From JANXQG01 sp963709175 (lineage in GTDB: Bacteria > Planctomycetota > Planctomycetia > Pirellulales > Thermoguttaceae): a DNA stretch of 64,000 nt. The stretch's first letter is position 1. Each line of letters starts with the position of its first letter. Positions 10,437 to 19,199 of this stretch are shown in pieces. The DNA is taken from contig CAVPVK010000006.1 in NCBI GenBank assembly GCA_963709175.1, forward strand, positions 273,776-337,775, written 5' to 3'. A program made the translations under genes and the position numbers. Under the pieces are notes generated by a model. That model made no database searches and had not been told where the DNA came from. It saw only the letters and a list, made by a program, of their open reading frames with translations.

Positions 10437-12284
10437 TCAGAACTTCCCCGCCATCTCCCAGCGGCGACTGACACTCGTCTCGACCGACGCCTGCGGCGCA
10501 ACCACCACGATTTCGCCCTTGCCCAAGAACCGCGGCCGCCGTGTGACAACCCGCCAGCGGCCGGGCATTAGCCCTTCGAGGTCTTCCCACCGCTCGCTGG
10601 TGGTGACCACGTAGGGATGCTTCGCACGCTCGAGAAAATCGCGCAGCCGGGCTACATCGTCGCATTCGGCCACCGGGCCACCGGCATAATAGACCGTGCT
10701 GGCGTCGCAGTAGCGATAGCCGGCGATCTGCGGGGCAGCAAGGCTGTCGCGGCGGATTTCCGCCATCAGGGGCCGCGAGTGCTGGTGCCGGTCGATGCGG
10801 ATTGACGCCCAGCCGAAGAACATCGCGATGAACAACAACGAGGCAGCAGCGAAGACCCCCATGTACCGGCGTCGGCCGTTGTGAGCGAGGAAATACCAGC
10901 ACAGCCCGCCGCCCAGGGCTGGCGCCAGCCCCACCAGGGCCACGATCTGCTCGCCGGGAACGTACCGGGCGGTGACCAGCGGCAAAACCACAATCATGGC
11001 GACGCCGACACAGAGGAAAATACCCGTGGCTATCGACATGACACGTCGGCCGGCTGCCTCGGCACTTCCGATCCAGGCATGAACAAAACCGCCCGTCAGA
11101 ATCGCGAGGGCTGGGTAGGCCGGCAAGACATAATGAGGCAACTTCGTGCTGCACAACGACCAGAAGCCAAAGAATACACCAATCCAGCAGAGCAGAAATG
11201 CCGTGGCGGGCTGCTCTCTGCCGCGCCCGCGGAGCATGCGAATGGCGTTGACCAAGGTCGGCCCCAGAAAGACCGACCAGGGAAAGAGGCCGATCAGGAC
11301 CACGACAAAATGGTAATAGAACGGTCCGCGATGACCCAGGAACGGCTTGACGAAGGGGCCGAGATTGTACTTGGTGACGAACTGCTCGAGCCACAGGCCT
11401 TGAGTCCGCCAGGTGATTGCCACGAACCACGGCAAGGCCACGAGGGCCGCACAGGCCAGCACCGTGAGCGGCCGCATCGCCCAGGTCGTTCGGAGGACTT
11501 TCTGCGGAGAGAACAGGACAACAATTCGTCCCAATAGGGCCCGGAGGCGACGCACTTGACCCTGCTCTTCCCGAAGAGGAGCAGGGAGCGCAGGCTGGTT
11601 CGCGACCAGCAAGAACAGTCCGATAGAAGCGGCCGGCAACAAGAAGCCGACGGGTCCCTTGGCCAATACGGCCAGACCGAGCAAGAGGCCCATCGCGGCG
11701 TAGATCAGCCATGAGGCGGGCAGAAATCTCAGCTTGCGAGGATTCGCCAGGCCCGCTGCCGCTTGGATGGACGGATCACGCCCTTCACCCAATCTCGCTC
11801 CCTTGGCAAAAAGGGCCATCGTGAGCGTGGTGATGAACGCCAGTGCCGAGTCGACCGTTGCCGCGCGGGCTGAAATGACAAAAATGATGTTCGACGCAGT
11901 GACCAGACCTGCCCAAAAACCTACTTCTGCCGAGAACATCCGCCGCGCCAAGTGATAGGTCGCCAAGACCGTTCCGATTGCCAGAATCACCGCCGGCAAC
12001 CTCGCGGAAAACTCGCTGATTCCAAGGACCTGGAAACTGCCCATCATCAGCCAGAACATGAGCGGCGGCTTGTCGTAGAATACACCCGCGTTGAAGGTCG
12101 GCAATACCCAATCGCCACGGAGAGTCATCTCTCGGGCAATCGATGTATAGAGGGCCTCGTCAAGATCCCAGAGGCCCGGCACCCCCAAATTGACCAGAAA
12201 GATCAAGCCGGCAGTTGCCACAAGGATGATCTGGTGGCACAGATCTCGCGATTTCAGGCAACTTTTGACAACAGATATGGACAC
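10437..12284 (-). CDS. GT39-family membrane glycosyltransferase (ArnT/PMT-like)
   Basis: A 615-residue polytopic membrane protein. The N-terminus shows a TM segment followed by the GT39/GT83 signature LWDLDEALYTSIAREM, whose acidic pair is the catalytic D-E, and then FYDKPPLMFW. About ten hydrophobic segments follow, with a soluble C-terminal portion. Such enzymes transfer sugars from polyprenyl-phosphate donors to lipid A, glycans or proteins on the outer face of the membrane. The acceptor cannot be told from sequence. The next gene on the other strand encodes a PAP2 phosphatase, which could recycle polyprenyl pyrophosphate, but the two genes are divergent. Confidence 0.9.
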   Translation of the reverse strand: MSISVVKSCLKSRDLCHQIILVATAGLIFLVNLGVPGLWDLDEALYTSIAREMTLRGDWVLPTFNAGVFYDKPPLMFWLMMGSFQVLGISEFSARLPAVILAIGTVLATYHLARRMFSAEVGFWAGLVTASNIIFVISARAATVDSALAFITTLTMALFAKGARLGEGRDPSIQAAAGLANPRKLRFLPASWLIYAAMGLLLGLAVLAKGPVGFLLPAASIGLFLLVANQPALPAPLREEQGQVRRLRALLGRIVVLFSPQKVLRTTWAMRPLTVLACAALVALPWFVAITWRTQGLWLEQFVTKYNLGPFVKPFLGHRGPFYYHFVVVLIGLFPWSVFLGPTLVNAIRMLRGRGREQPATAFLLCWIGVFFGFWSLCSTKLPHYVLPAYPALAILTGGFVHAWIGSAEAAGRRVMSIATGIFLCVGVAMIVVLPLVTARYVPGEQIVALVGLAPALGGGLCWYFLAHNGRRRYMGVFAAASLLFIAMFFGWASIRIDRHQHSRPLMAEIRRDSLAAPQIAGYRYCDASTVYYAGGPVAECDDVARLRDFLERAKHPYVVTTSERWEDLEGLMPGRWRVVTRRPRFLGKGEIVVVAPQASVETSVSRRWEMAGKF

Positions 12285-12518
12285 GATCGCATTTACCGGT
12301 TATCTAACCGCAATTGCTTAACCGACTTTAGTCTTACAACCGATACCAACCAACGTATGCCGTCCCTTGGGCCAAGAGCCGTGGTCTGTGAGTCTACGGA
12401 ATTAAGCCGCTTGGGCCAACATCACTTCTCGTCCAAAAAGGCAGACCAATCGGGGAGGGCCGTACAAGCTGCGCCTCACCGCAGGGGGGTCGGCCAAGTC
12501 TGTTGTTATGGAGAGAGT

Positions 12519-13286
12519 ATGGAAATCGCACAAAACATAAGTTTGGTCGCGGGGTGTGATTCCCCGCCTTTTGATGGCATGAGGCAAGGGGCAATGACAC
12601 GTTGGGGATTGTTTGCGGTAGCCACGTGCCTCATCGGGTGCGCCTTGGCCGCATTCAATGTCGATTGCTCCGTAGCCCTCTGGTTCCACGAGGGTCACGC
12701 ACCGCGATATTTTCACGATATTTCCTCGATTTCCGAGATTTTCGGGCGAGGTGAGTGCGTGCTGCTGGTCGCGATCTTGATTTGGCGGCTCGATCCGTCG
12801 CGTCGATGGGCCGTACCGGGCGTGGCCGCCACCGCCCTGCTGTCTGGCCTCGCGGCCGACGGCATCAAGATGTTGATCGCTCGCGCCAGGCCGCATAGCT
12901 TCGATTTCCTCGGCAATGTCTGGACCAGTTTCGGGCCGTGGCTGCCCCTTGGTTCGCTCGGCAGCGCCCGCCAGAGCTTTCCCTCGGCCCATACGGCCAC
13001 GGCGGTGGGGCTGGCCGTTGCCCTGATATGCGTCTATCCGGCGGCACGATGGCTGTTCTGTGTATTGCCGCTGTTGGTGGCTTATCAGCGGCTAGACAGC
13101 GGCGCCCACTTCCTCAGCGACGTGCTTTGCGGGGCGGCCGCCGGATGCCTCGTGGCGGCGTTGACCATCCGCGCCCGCTGGTTCCAGCAGCAGTATTCCC
13201 TCTGGTTCTGGGGACGCGTGGGAGCGATGATCTCGCCGTTGCGATCGCAGAGGGCGGACGCGGAAACGCCAGAGATTACGTCCTGA
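12519..13286 (+). CDS. PAP2-family (type 2 phosphatidic acid) phosphatase
   Basis: A 255-residue membrane phosphatase. The start at 12519 is preceded by GGAGAG. All three PAP2 motifs are present: K-x6-RP in KMLIARARP, PSGH-like SFPSAHTA, and QRLDSGAHFLSD with the catalytic His and Asp. Five to six hydrophobic segments surround them. Substrates of the family are phosphatidic acid or undecaprenyl pyrophosphate. A perfect 30-bp palindrome follows 34 bp after the stop. Confidence 0.9.
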   Translation: MEIAQNISLVAGCDSPPFDGMRQGAMTRWGLFAVATCLIGCALAAFNVDCSVALWFHEGHAPRYFHDISSISEIFGRGECVLLVAILIWRLDPSRRWAVPGVAATALLSGLAADGIKMLIARARPHSFDFLGNVWTSFGPWLPLGSLGSARQSFPSAHTATAVGLAVALICVYPAARWLFCVLPLLVAYQRLDSGAHFLSDVLCGAAAGCLVAALTIRARWFQQQYSLWFWGRVGAMISPLRSQRADAETPEITS

Positions 13287-13320
13287 AAGCATCGGCGCCG
13301 GAGTCCCGGCGGCGCTCGGA

Positions 13321-13350
13321 GTCCCGGCTTCAACCGGTTGAAGCCGGGAC
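13321..13350. repeat. Perfect 30-bp palindrome
   Basis: Two 15-base arms (first arm GTCCCGGCTTCAACC) are exact inverse complements with no spacer, placed between the PAP2 gene and the next plus-strand gene. A preceding GAGTCCCGGC at 13307-13316 partly repeats the arm. There is no T-run, so it is either a weak terminator or a REP-like dispersed element. Confidence 0.8.
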
Positions 13351-13443
13351 TACGAGCGCCAACCACCGCCGGCCCGACGCGGTATAATAGAAGCGGTCTT
13401 GCTTCCACCGCACAAGAACCGTCCGACGTTTTTTCTGACATCC

Positions 13444-14115
13444 ATGGCCACCGCTTCCGATGATCCAACCTTAGCGTCCCCCGTCCGCTACCAAGCCGTC
13501 AGCTTTTGGGCCGTCCTGAGCGTGGTCTTTGCCGCGGCATCGGTGGCGATGTTCTTCGTGGGATGGTGGGCGTCGCCGTCGCCCCTGGTGGCGATCTATT
13601 TCGGCTGGAAGGCATTGGAACAAATCGATCGTCTGCCGGAGGAATATACCGGCCGGCGGTTGGCTCAGACGGGTATTTGGTTGGGTGCGGGGTTAGGAAT
13701 CGTGATGAGCGCTTGGATGATCTTCGTGGGCAATGAAGTGCCCCACGGCTACCAGGTGCTCGAATACGCCGATCTCGAGCCCGATCCCAACAACAAGAAT
13801 GAGATCGTACCGGCCAAGGCCATGGAACTGGGCGATCCCGAAAAAAAGACGCGGGTCTATATTCGCGGCTATATTGAGCCTGGCCGGCGGCAGGTCCGCT
13901 TAACCGAATTCAACATTTCTCGTAGCAACCATTGGTGCCCTTTCCAGCAGAAAATCAACCGGCCCACCGATTTGATCCACGTCGAACTGACCGGCGACTT
14001 GACCATCGACTACACGACGCACCTCATCGGCGTAGGCGGGGTTTTCCATGTCGACTTGGAAAATGGCCACGGCACGCCCTACAGCGTCCAGGCGGACTAC
14101 CTGTATAACCCCTGA
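13444..14115 (+). CDS. Membrane protein with DUF4190-like N-terminus and DUF3299-like C-terminus
   Basis: A 223-residue protein starting at MATASDDPTL. Residues 18-100 hold two hydrophobic segments with a YFGWKALEQIDR turn, as in DUF4190-type membrane modules. The rest is soluble: VYIRGYIEPGRRQVRLTEF, then NHWCPFQQ and a VHVEL-like strand pattern similar to DUF3299 lipoproteins. Function is unknown. A TATAAT at 13383-13388 may be its -10. I assign the domains from general resemblance only. Confidence 0.72.
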   Translation: MATASDDPTLASPVRYQAVSFWAVLSVVFAAASVAMFFVGWWASPSPLVAIYFGWKALEQIDRLPEEYTGRRLAQTGIWLGAGLGIVMSAWMIFVGNEVPHGYQVLEYADLEPDPNNKNEIVPAKAMELGDPEKKTRVYIRGYIEPGRRQVRLTEFNISRSNHWCPFQQKINRPTDLIHVELTGDLTIDYTTHLIGVGGVFHVDLENGHGTPYSVQADYLYNP

Positions 14116-14124
14116 AGTCGCCGT

Positions 14125-14152
14125 TTGCCCAGAAGGGAACGGACGTTATACT
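14125..14152 (+). promoter_or_regulatory. Promoter of the ricT-like gene, probably leaderless
   Basis: TTGCCC (14125-14130), a 16-bp spacer and TATACT (14147-14152). The ATG at 14161 lies 8 bp after the -10, so transcription would start at the start codon. No Shine-Dalgarno sequence is visible before the ATG, which fits a leaderless message. Confidence 0.5.
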
Positions 14153-14160
14153 AGTTAGCT

Positions 14161-14898
14161 ATGGCAAAATACGTGGTGCGTTTTGGCGAAATGCGACTGT
14201 TGGGACTGTTTTCCGCCCCAAGCTCGGCAGCTTATCAGCGCAATGCGCGGGTCGTGGCGCGAACGGACCGCGGCCTGGAAACGGCCGTCGTGCTAGGGCA
14301 AGCGAACGAGGCTGCCCAAGCCGCACTGCAGGATACCAGCGAAGGCCACATCCTCCGCCCCATGACCGCCGAGGACGAAAACGAATTGCTGCGGATCGCG
14401 GAGCAGGCCCGCCGCGACCTGGACGTTTGCCAGGGCTACGTCGATCGGTTGAAGCTGGAGATGAGCCTCGTTGAATTGGAGCGGATTTTTGGCGGCGAGC
14501 GGGTGGTGGTCTACTACCTGGCAGAGAACCGCGTCGATTTCCGCGAATTGGTCCGCCTGTTGGCCGCCGAGTTCCAGACGCGGATCGAGATGCGGCAGAT
14601 CGGTGTCCGCGACGAGGCCAAGCTGCTGGCCGACTATGGCGATTGCGGCAAGCCGACCTGCTGCAACAACCATCTGGCGGAAATGCCGCCCGTCTCGATG
14701 CGGATGGCCAAGATGCAAAAGGCCTCGCTCGACCCGGCCAAAATCTCCGGCCGCTGCGGCCGCTTGAAGTGCTGCCTCCGTTATGAATTCGAAATGTACG
14801 AACAACAAGAACTGCCCGTGGTGCAACTGGACGACGGCCAGTTGGTCCGCCCGGCGGCCGCCAGTGAAGCCCATGACGGCGACGAATCGGAACCGTGA
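14161..14898 (+). CDS. ricT: PSP1-domain protein, RicT/YaaT family
   Basis: A 245-residue cytosolic protein. It shows the PSP1 core, with YVVRFGEMRLLGLF at the start, LKLEMSLVELERIFGGERVVVYY and FRELVRLLAAEFQTRIEMRQIG, followed by the Cys-rich signature GDCGKPTCC and CGRLKCCLRYE. In Bacillus, RicT (YaaT) forms an Fe-S complex with RicA and RicF and influences RNA processing and phosphorelay. In planctomycetes the role is unknown. The stop overlaps the next gene by 4 bp (GTGA), suggesting translational coupling. Confidence 0.88.
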   Translation: MAKYVVRFGEMRLLGLFSAPSSAAYQRNARVVARTDRGLETAVVLGQANEAAQAALQDTSEGHILRPMTAEDENELLRIAEQARRDLDVCQGYVDRLKLEMSLVELERIFGGERVVVYYLAENRVDFRELVRLLAAEFQTRIEMRQIGVRDEAKLLADYGDCGKPTCCNNHLAEMPPVSMRMAKMQKASLDPAKISGRCGRLKCCLRYEFEMYEQQELPVVQLDDGQLVRPAAASEAHDGDESEP

Positions 14899-15341
14899 GT
14901 AAGACCCGCATGCTCGAGCCCGACATCGACAAGCTCTTGAAAGAGGACCCCCGCTACCCGCTGGAGGCCTACATCTTTCTCTTCGAGGCCCTGCACTACG
15001 CCCAGAACGAGTTGGGCCTGGGCAGCGAGGCCGCCAGCGAGCCGGCCTGCGGCGCCACCGCGGAGGAAGAGGCCGGCCCGCAACGGCACGTGACCGGGCA
15101 GGAGCTCTGCCAGGCCATTCGCCAGTTCGCCCTGGAGCAATACGGTTACATGGCCCGGCTGGTGCTTGGCAACTGGGGCCTGCACACGACGGGCGATTTC
15201 GGCGAGATCGTCTTCAACCTCATTCGTATCGGCCGGATGCGGAAGACGCGGCAGGACCGTCGCGAGGATTTCGACAACGTCTACGATTTCGACTCGGCCT
15301 TCCGCGAGCAGTTCCGCATCGTGATGCCGAAGTCGGAATGA
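14895..15341 (+). CDS. Minf_1886-family conserved protein
   Basis: A 148-residue protein with the pattern of the Minf_1886 family: KEDPRYPLEAYIFLFEAL near the start, HVTGQELCQAIRQFALEQYG and LGNWGLHTTGDFGEIVFNLI. Its function is unknown; the family is common in Planctomycetes, Verrucomicrobia and relatives. The GTG at 14895 overlaps the ricT stop; an alternative ATG lies at 14910. It ends with an ATGA overlap onto the next small gene. Confidence 0.85.
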   Translation: MSKTRMLEPDIDKLLKEDPRYPLEAYIFLFEALHYAQNELGLGSEAASEPACGATAEEEAGPQRHVTGQELCQAIRQFALEQYGYMARLVLGNWGLHTTGDFGEIVFNLIRIGRMRKTRQDRREDFDNVYDFDSAFREQFRIVMPKSE

Positions 15342-15628
15342 GATTCGGGCTGACCGTCGAGCCTGAAGGCGAAAGCATCACCACTAATTTGCTTCCGAAC
15401 ATCCCTGTCCGTCCATTGCGTGAAATGTCGCGACCGCCCTCACGCACAATTCCCGCCCGCACGATGCCCGCATGCGAAGATCGCAGTGCCGCAAGGCCGG
15501 CGTGGCGTCTCGTGGAGCGAAGGCCCCCGGCAGGGCCGCCGGGGCCGGCATGGAAGTGGCTTCTGCTGCTGGTGATCATACTCCAAACGGTCTGGATCGC
15601 CGCCTTGAGTTGGATGGCGATGCGCTAG
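15338..15628 (+). CDS. Small hypothetical protein with C-terminal membrane anchor
   Basis: A 96-residue frame starting in an ATGA overlap with the preceding gene. The N-terminal two thirds are Pro/Arg-rich and low in order. Residues 72-94 form one clear hydrophobic helix (WKWLLLLVIILQTVWIAAL). The overlap and the TM helix support a real tail-anchored protein, but I recognise no family. Confidence 0.45.
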   Translation: MRFGLTVEPEGESITTNLLPNIPVRPLREMSRPPSRTIPARTMPACEDRSAARPAWRLVERRPPAGPPGPAWKWLLLLVIILQTVWIAALSWMAMR

Positions 15629-15685
15629 CCGCAAGCTGGGACGCGATTGCGCGGGAAGCGAGGCCTCGCCATTGCCGCAACGACT

Positions 15686-15916
15686 TCAGCCGTTTCTTGC
15701 AAAGCAGAGATCGACTTCCACTTCGCTGTCTTCCGCTACCGCAATGAGCTTCTCAAAAGTCAGCGTGGGAAGGTCCCGGAGCGATTCGCCACGACTAACA
15801 AGATCTTCCAGCCGTGCTGCCTCCTGGCCTACCCCAGGATGGGCCTCCGCGAGCGCGACCAGATCCGTGTCCCCGAGGTTTGCGGCCGGGATCGCGTGAC
15901 CGTGCTTGCTGTTCAT
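15686..15916 (-). CDS. Small hypothetical protein
   Basis: A 76-residue acidic frame (LGDTDLVALAEAHPGVGQ, FEKLIAVAEDSEVEVDL) in the otherwise empty 15629-15946 gap. Its composition is protein-like and it lies just downstream of the URO-D-type gene on the same strand. No family is recognised and no clear ribosome-binding site is seen. Confidence 0.3.
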   Translation of the reverse strand: MNSKHGHAIPAANLGDTDLVALAEAHPGVGQEAARLEDLVSRGESLRDLPTLTFEKLIAVAEDSEVEVDLCFARNG

Positions 15917-15946
15917 CGGGGTCTCTGAATAAAACAGCGTTTTGTC

Positions 15947-17208
15947 TTACTGCCGCATCTCCTTCACCGTCTCATACAGGGCCCGCAAGTTCTCCATGGG
16001 CGTGCCGGCCTGCACGTTGTGCACCGTGTTGAAGACGAAGCCGCCGTCGCGGTTGAAGATCTCGATCCGCTGTCGGACCTCCCGCCGCACGTCGTCCGCC
16101 GTGCCGAAGGGGAGCGTCTTTTGCGTGTCGACGCCGCCGCCCCAGAAGCTGATCCGCTCGCCGAAACGGTCCTTTAGCGTCTGCGGCTCCATGCCCGCCG
16201 CCGAGCATTGCACCGGATTGAGGATGTCGAAGCCGGCGTCGATGAAATCGTCGATCAAGGCCACCACCGAGCCGCAGGAATGGATGAAGGTCTTCCAACT
16301 CGTGTTCTCGTGGACCCAGTCGTTGACGCGGCGGTGGAACGGCTGGTAGAGGCTGCGGTAGCTCTTGGGATTGATGAAGGGCCCGGCCTGCGTGCCGAAA
16401 TCGGTGCCGGTGACAAAGACCACCGAGACCCGATCGCCCACCGCCTCGCGGATCTTGACCAGATTCGCCAGGCCGATCTCGCACTGCCGCGTGAAGACGC
16501 TGAAGACGAAATCGACCCGCGCGGCCGTGCTCATGTACCACTCGGCCACGTCGCGAATGCCCTTGGGATGCTTCAGCCAAGGCGCCGGCACCAGGGCGAT
16601 GTCGCCGAAGGCTGTGCCGCCGAAGTTGGCCACGATCGCCCGATCGCTCTCGCTCCGCAAGCGCTCGGCCTCGCAGGCGTAGTATTGCAGGTCGGCGTCG
16701 CTGACCGGACCGAACTCCTCGAGGTTGTCCTCGACGCGGAGACTCTCCTCGTCGATCGGCTCCTGCCGCGGGATGCTGTCGAAATAGAACCCGCCCTTGG
16801 GCATCCGCCCGCTGGGCGGCACGCTCTTGTCGCCCTCGGGATAGAGCAAGATGTCGCCGTTGGCATCGGGCTCAGTGTTGAAATGCTCGGGGACCAGCAC
16901 CGGCGTGCCATCGAAGGTAGTCCAAGGCTTCCAGCCCGAGTTCTCGAAGCCGAACATGTTCCGCCGTCCGCTCAGGGCGACGGTGTCCACGCCCAGGGCG
17001 TCTTGCAGGTCGGCGCGATCTCGCCCAGCATCTGGTACGGCTCGACGACCTTGACCGGCGTGCCCGGCTGATCCAGCCCCAGGGCCTGCCGCAGTTTAAA
17101 GACGCTGCTGACCTGCATGCCCGTAACGGGGCTTGCTCCCAGGTCCAGCGGCACGTAGTCGGGCTGGCTATGGTTCAAGGCGGCTTCGACTCGCTCACGA
17201 GAGTTCAT
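15947..17208 (-). CDS. Uroporphyrinogen decarboxylase-family (MtaA/CmuA-type) protein (one frameshift)
   Basis: About 420 aa of the URO-D fold, closer to corrinoid methyltransferase MtaA/CmuA-like enzymes than to HemE. The start at 17208 (MNSRERVEAALNHSQPDYVP, the usual family N-terminus) follows AAGGAGT. Near 17011-17016 the frame changes: YQMLGEIA continues as DLQDALGVDTVAL in the next frame if one base is restored. The core shows IHSCGSVVALIDDFIDAG, a Cys motif used for zinc or substrate binding in this family, and SFWGGGVDTQ. It starts 11 bp after the SSS symporter stop. A role in metabolism of the transported compound is inference. Confidence 0.85.
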
Positions 17209-17219
17209 GGATAGACTCC

Positions 17220-18868
17220 TTATCGCAATACGATCCACAAGGCCACTGAAGCGGCCAGCAAAAGGCCCCACCAAATCCAAATGTTTCCCAGTCCGGCGCC
17301 GGCGTCGCGATCGTGCAGGGGCAACGACAGAAAGTCCGTGTTCCAGGCCGCGTTGGGGTCGTACATCTCATCGCCGCTGGCGGGAATGACAAAGGTGAAC
17401 AGCCCCAGCAAGACCAGGCTGGCCAGGCCAGTCACACCCGCCCGTGTGGCTGCCGGCCTCAACCAGTCGGGCACGGCCTCGCCCTGGGCCACAATAAACC
17501 ACAGCCCCGCGGCGACCAGGCAGCCGCAGATCAGCGTAGCGACAGCGGACCGTCCGTGGGCCCCAGACCAGAAAAAGCCGACCACAAACACCACTGCGGC
17601 AGGCGGACCGATGATCGCGCTGAGTTCCAACACGAAGTTGAATACCCCCTGGTCCCAGGCCAGCAACAAGGGCGCCAGCAGCGTGGCGAGAACGATCGTC
17701 GCCAGGCTCGTCCTCCGTCCCCTGGCGATCAGTTCCGACTCCGAGTCGTTCCGCCCCAGCAGACCCTGGCGGATGTCCACGGTCCAAAGGGTTGCAACCG
17801 CATGCACGGCGGCGGAAACGGCGTTCATCACCGCCGCCAGCAAGGCCGCGACCACCAATCCCTGTCCGGCCGCTCCCAAGGGGTTTTGCCGTCCAAAGAT
17901 ACTTTCGATCAATCGCAGCCCAGCGGCTTCCGTCGCCAGGCCGTTGCCCAAGGGGCCGAGTTTCACCGCGACAGCGAGGCCCGGCAGGACAAATACGCCG
18001 GGCAGGACCAACAAGAGCAGGCCGGCGGCGATCGCGCCCAACCGGGCGTCCCACTCGCTCCGCGCCCCCAGGCAGCGTTGCACGGCCAGCGGGCTGACGG
18101 CCGTGTTCCACAGCCCGATGGTAAACGGGAAAGCGATCATGCCGATCCAAGGCAGCACGCTGTGATGGGAAGCCAGAAGCAACGAGGTATGGGCCGGGGA
18201 GTTGGCTTCCCAAACGGCGGCCAGTCCGCCCGCGCTTTGCGTCGCCACGACGGCGAACAGGGTCCCGCCGAAGGCGGCCAGCAGCATCTGCACCGCGCCG
18301 CCCAGGCCCCGGCCATCAAGCCGCCAATCACTCCGGCGGGCGCGGAGATCAGCGCGACCGCGGCCACGCAGGCCAGAAACACCCAGGGGATGCCGTTGGC
18401 GGTGGTCACCGCTACGCCCAGGCCAGCCTCGGCGAGCACCCAACCGCCCGCGTAGAGCGCGGGAACCAGCACGCCCGCCACGAGGAAGAGGATTGCCAGC
18501 AGGGCGAACGTCCCTCGCGCTGCCGGGCTGTAACGCCGCTGGAGGAGCTCAGCCGGGCTGAAGAGCCGCTTGCGGACGAAGTAGGGCAGGAAGATCCAGG
18601 CCAAGGCGGTCACGCCGATAAGCCCGCTCCACGCCAGGCCGCCGGCGGCGATGCCCGCCGTGCAGGTCAGACCGATTAGCCCGAGCCACAGATCGATCCG
18701 CAGGGAAAGGCCGGCCAGAGAAAGGGCCACGGCGTACCAGGGGAGCGATTGCCCAGCGAGAAAATAGTCTTCGGAGACGTGTTGTCGGCCCAGCGAGGCC
18801 GCCAGCCCGACACCCACGGTTAGCAGCAAGAGGACGGCGGCGACGGCGACAATGATGACGGTGCCCAT
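17220..18868 (-). CDS. Sodium:solute symporter (SSS family, one frameshift)
   Basis: About 549 aa with some 13 hydrophobic segments. The N-terminal part has the SSS start pattern (VSEDYFLAGQSLPWYAVALS). The frame breaks in a CCCC run at 18307-18310: MAGG is followed in the next frame by LGGAVQMLLAAFGGTLFAVV if one base is restored. The second part includes GMIAFPFTIGLWNTAVSPLA and AALLAAVMNAVSAAVHA, typical of the sodium-site helices. Substrate is unknown. It is followed by the URO-D-type gene with an 11-bp gap. Confidence 0.85.
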
Positions 18869-18908
18869 AAGGCCCCATCATAGTTTCTTGCATGGGCTTG
18901 TGCAACGT

Positions 18909-19023
18909 GTAGGATAGGTTTGCAACCTGTCGACGAACAGCGGAGGAACGTCACAGAAGCAGACGGCCGATTGGAGGCGCACTTTGCGGAGGACGAGGAT
19001 GACAGGTTGAAAACCTATCCTAC
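18909..19023. repeat. Inverted repeat with 23-bp arms
   Basis: Arms at 18909-18931 and 19001-19023 match at 22 of 23 positions as inverse complements (GTAGGATAGGTTTGCAACC and on). Each arm also holds a small inner palindrome, AGGTT-N3-AACCT. The 115-bp unit lies in the 331-bp gap between the two symporter genes, where I see no gene. Related units occur at 59435-59561. Confidence 0.8.
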
Positions 19024-19199
19024 GGGCGGCGGGCACGGTCGGTCGTTCCTTGATTTGGATCTATGCAAGCACCCCGGCGGGAGCCTGCCGGGGGCGCAAG
19101 GCCGCTGGTGCGCCCCCAGGGCCGCTTGGGGAAACCCTTGGCCCGCTTTGCGATTTATCGATTTTTCGTTGTGAGACAGCCCGGCGCAGAACGTTGTGA

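Noticed and set aside
10345..11712. N-terminal extension of the Gfo/Idh/MocA frame to 916 residues
   Set aside because: The extension overlaps the GT39 gene in another frame; the Tat signal and ribosome-binding site fix the start at 10344.
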